From positions 37,031,430 through 37,095,429 of the forward strand of contig CM056588.1 in assembly GCA_029721435.1 (NCBI GenBank): 64,000 nucleotides of DNA, given 5' to 3'. Below are positions 62,591-64,000 of this stretch, one piece after another. This stretch comes from Gymnothorax reevesii. Lineage: Eukaryota > Chordata > Actinopteri > Anguilliformes > Muraenidae. Within the stretch, counting starts at the first letter, position 1. Each line of letters starts with the position of its first letter. The translations under genes and the position numbers were made by a program. The notes beneath the pieces are model-generated. The model had not been told where the DNA came from. It saw only the letters and a list, made by a program, of their open reading frames with translations, and made no database searches.

Positions 62591-64000
62591 CACAAGGTAG
62601 GACGACACTCACTCCAATATCCCCATCCACTCCATGGCGGTGGATAAAAAGAAAAGGGTACTGATGCCTCACAGGGTTTGAACGGACTGCGGAAAGAAAT
62701 CAGCTCAGGTGCAGCAAGCGTTTCCTGAACGGGCTTCAAAGGGCAGGGCCTCGCTTTACTCTATCAGTGACACACAGGAGCCTGGGCCCTGCTTGGGTGG
62801 AGGAGATAATGGCCCCTGTAAACAGGCTCAGTTTGAGACAGCTACCAGTGTCAGAGCCGCTGCTGTCAGGCTCCAGCATAGCCAATAAAAGGCTGAATGA
62901 ACCACCATGCCCGACTCATAACTGACACAAAAATATGCTGTCCAATTCACCCGCTAATCCTCTCCTGTGCCCAATCAATTCACACCTTTTCATTAGCGCC
63001 AGAAACCCGGTGTAACAAAATCTCTTTATTGCTGCAAGAATTTCTGGAATAGCAAAGAGGAAAGAATCATTTTGAAGACCAACACTCCCCATGCAGGCTA
63101 TAATAAACTGAAATTCTGAAATACCACTGACTTCAGACGGGATCATTTCTACATCTGAATTCAATAGAGGGCTTTAAAATTGCTTTCTGGGAGATTTTAT
63201 TCAGTCCATCTCAGTACAAGATGTTCTTAACTCCGCTTTTACATCCTACTTTAAGCAAGTCATTATACAAATGACATCTCTCTTTCGCTGTGTGAGAGTA
63301 TGAATCATCTTTCAGCGGAAGAATCAGGGACAAACATGCAGGGAGCGGGAGATGGAATTCAGGATTCAATGAAGTCTCATCATGGAATGAGCCCTGTTTA
63401 GCTTTACAGTTATATAGCAGAGGCTTTTCCATAGAACACATAACAGTTGATTAGGCTAAGCCAATCCCCTCGAAGCAATGAGGGGTTCAGGGCCTTACCA
63501 AAGGGCTCGACAGCTAAACAGTGGCTACATTAGGGATGGAACCAACAACCTTCTGAGACCCAGTTAATGGTGCTAAGCAACAGACTGCCCTTATATTTTA
63601 TTCCGAGTGATCTCTCAGATATGCTCATCAAACAGTGAGAAACTTTGCTCACTGACTGTAAAAATGCCAGCCCACCGAATACGCAAAGTGCTACTACAGT
63701 TTCAAAAGAATAATTACCACCACAATGAAAAGATGAAGGCCAAGTATACCCATTGTGTTCCACCCTAAAAACCAAGTCTCTCTCTTTCTGAGCGGCAGTT
63801 CTGACTGTATCCCGCTGAACATCAATTCTGCTTCTATCAGCAGCTGATTCACTGATGATTCTGCTCATTTAACCGCTGTAATGATTCATTGCCCAACATC
63901 AAATTCTCAAAATCACAGAGGGAGATTAAGAATCTTTGAAAGGTAAATTGCCTTTTCATGGTTGGTTGCCACAATAGATAAAAGAATTTTTTTAAATTTG
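62591..64000. other. Non-coding end of window
   Basis: Apart from repeat copy B (63400-63775) I see no exon, RNA gene or classified repeat. Confidence 0.5.
63400..63775. repeat. Diverged repeat, copy B
   Basis: Same blocks in the same order and orientation as 58960-59335, about 4.4 kb away, with small insertions and deletions between them. Confidence 0.7.

Overview
The window is vertebrate nuclear DNA, almost certainly from a ray-finned (teleost) fish. It holds one split gene with GT-AG introns, several Tc1-like DNA transposons, tRNA-derived SINEs with fish-type tails, palindromic MITEs and long CA/GT microsatellites. There is no operon structure, bacterial-style gene, CRISPR array, rRNA gene or free-standing tRNA gene.

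The only protein-coding gene I can support is apba2 (Mint2/X11-beta, amyloid-beta precursor protein-binding family A member 2). It lies on the minus strand, and its whole coding sequence is present in 12 coding exons. The start codon is at 36697 and the stop codon at 3737-3739. The joined exons give 798 codons of protein. In order they encode a long acidic N-terminus with the Munc18-interacting block, a PTB domain that carries a 36-nt (12-residue) microexon, PDZ1, PDZ2 and a C-terminus ending in -YI. All eleven introns are GT-AG; ten are phase 0 and intron 3 is phase 1. The first coding exon opens with a splice acceptor (exon edge 36741), so at least one non-coding 5' exon lies further upstream, at coordinates above 36741, possibly outside the window. 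The 3' UTR probably runs to about 2100, where the first minus-strand AATAAA occurs.

Layout by region. 1-2100: downstream flank with a large fold-back repeat. 2100-36741: apba2. Intron 11 holds a tRNA-SINE, intron 10 two more SINE-type repeats, intron 6 a decayed Tc1, a solo LTR, two palindromes and a SINE. Intron 5 holds a hAT-like MITE beside the microexon. Intron 4 holds a Tc1-like element with another element nested in it. Intron 2 holds a Harbinger-like MITE. 36742-64000: non-coding 5' region of apba2 (probable 5' UTR intron or upstream DNA). It contains a truncated Tc1 copy (38.1-39.1 kb), a MITE with TTAA flanks (47.5 kb), a young and nearly intact Tc1 element (49567-51161), long CA arrays (54.4-56.1 kb), a TIR element (58.1-58.6 kb), a diverged duplicated repeat (59.0 and 63.5 kb) and a second full-length but broken Tc1 element (60.6-62.1 kb).

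I found no unknown gene system. The most worthwhile observations are architectural: the microexon inside the PTB domain, a TG-repeat acceptor at exon 10 facing a complementary CA tract across the exon, an 18-bp minisatellite next to the exon 7 acceptor, and a Tc1 copy with matched 201-bp ends and one stop codon in its transposase.
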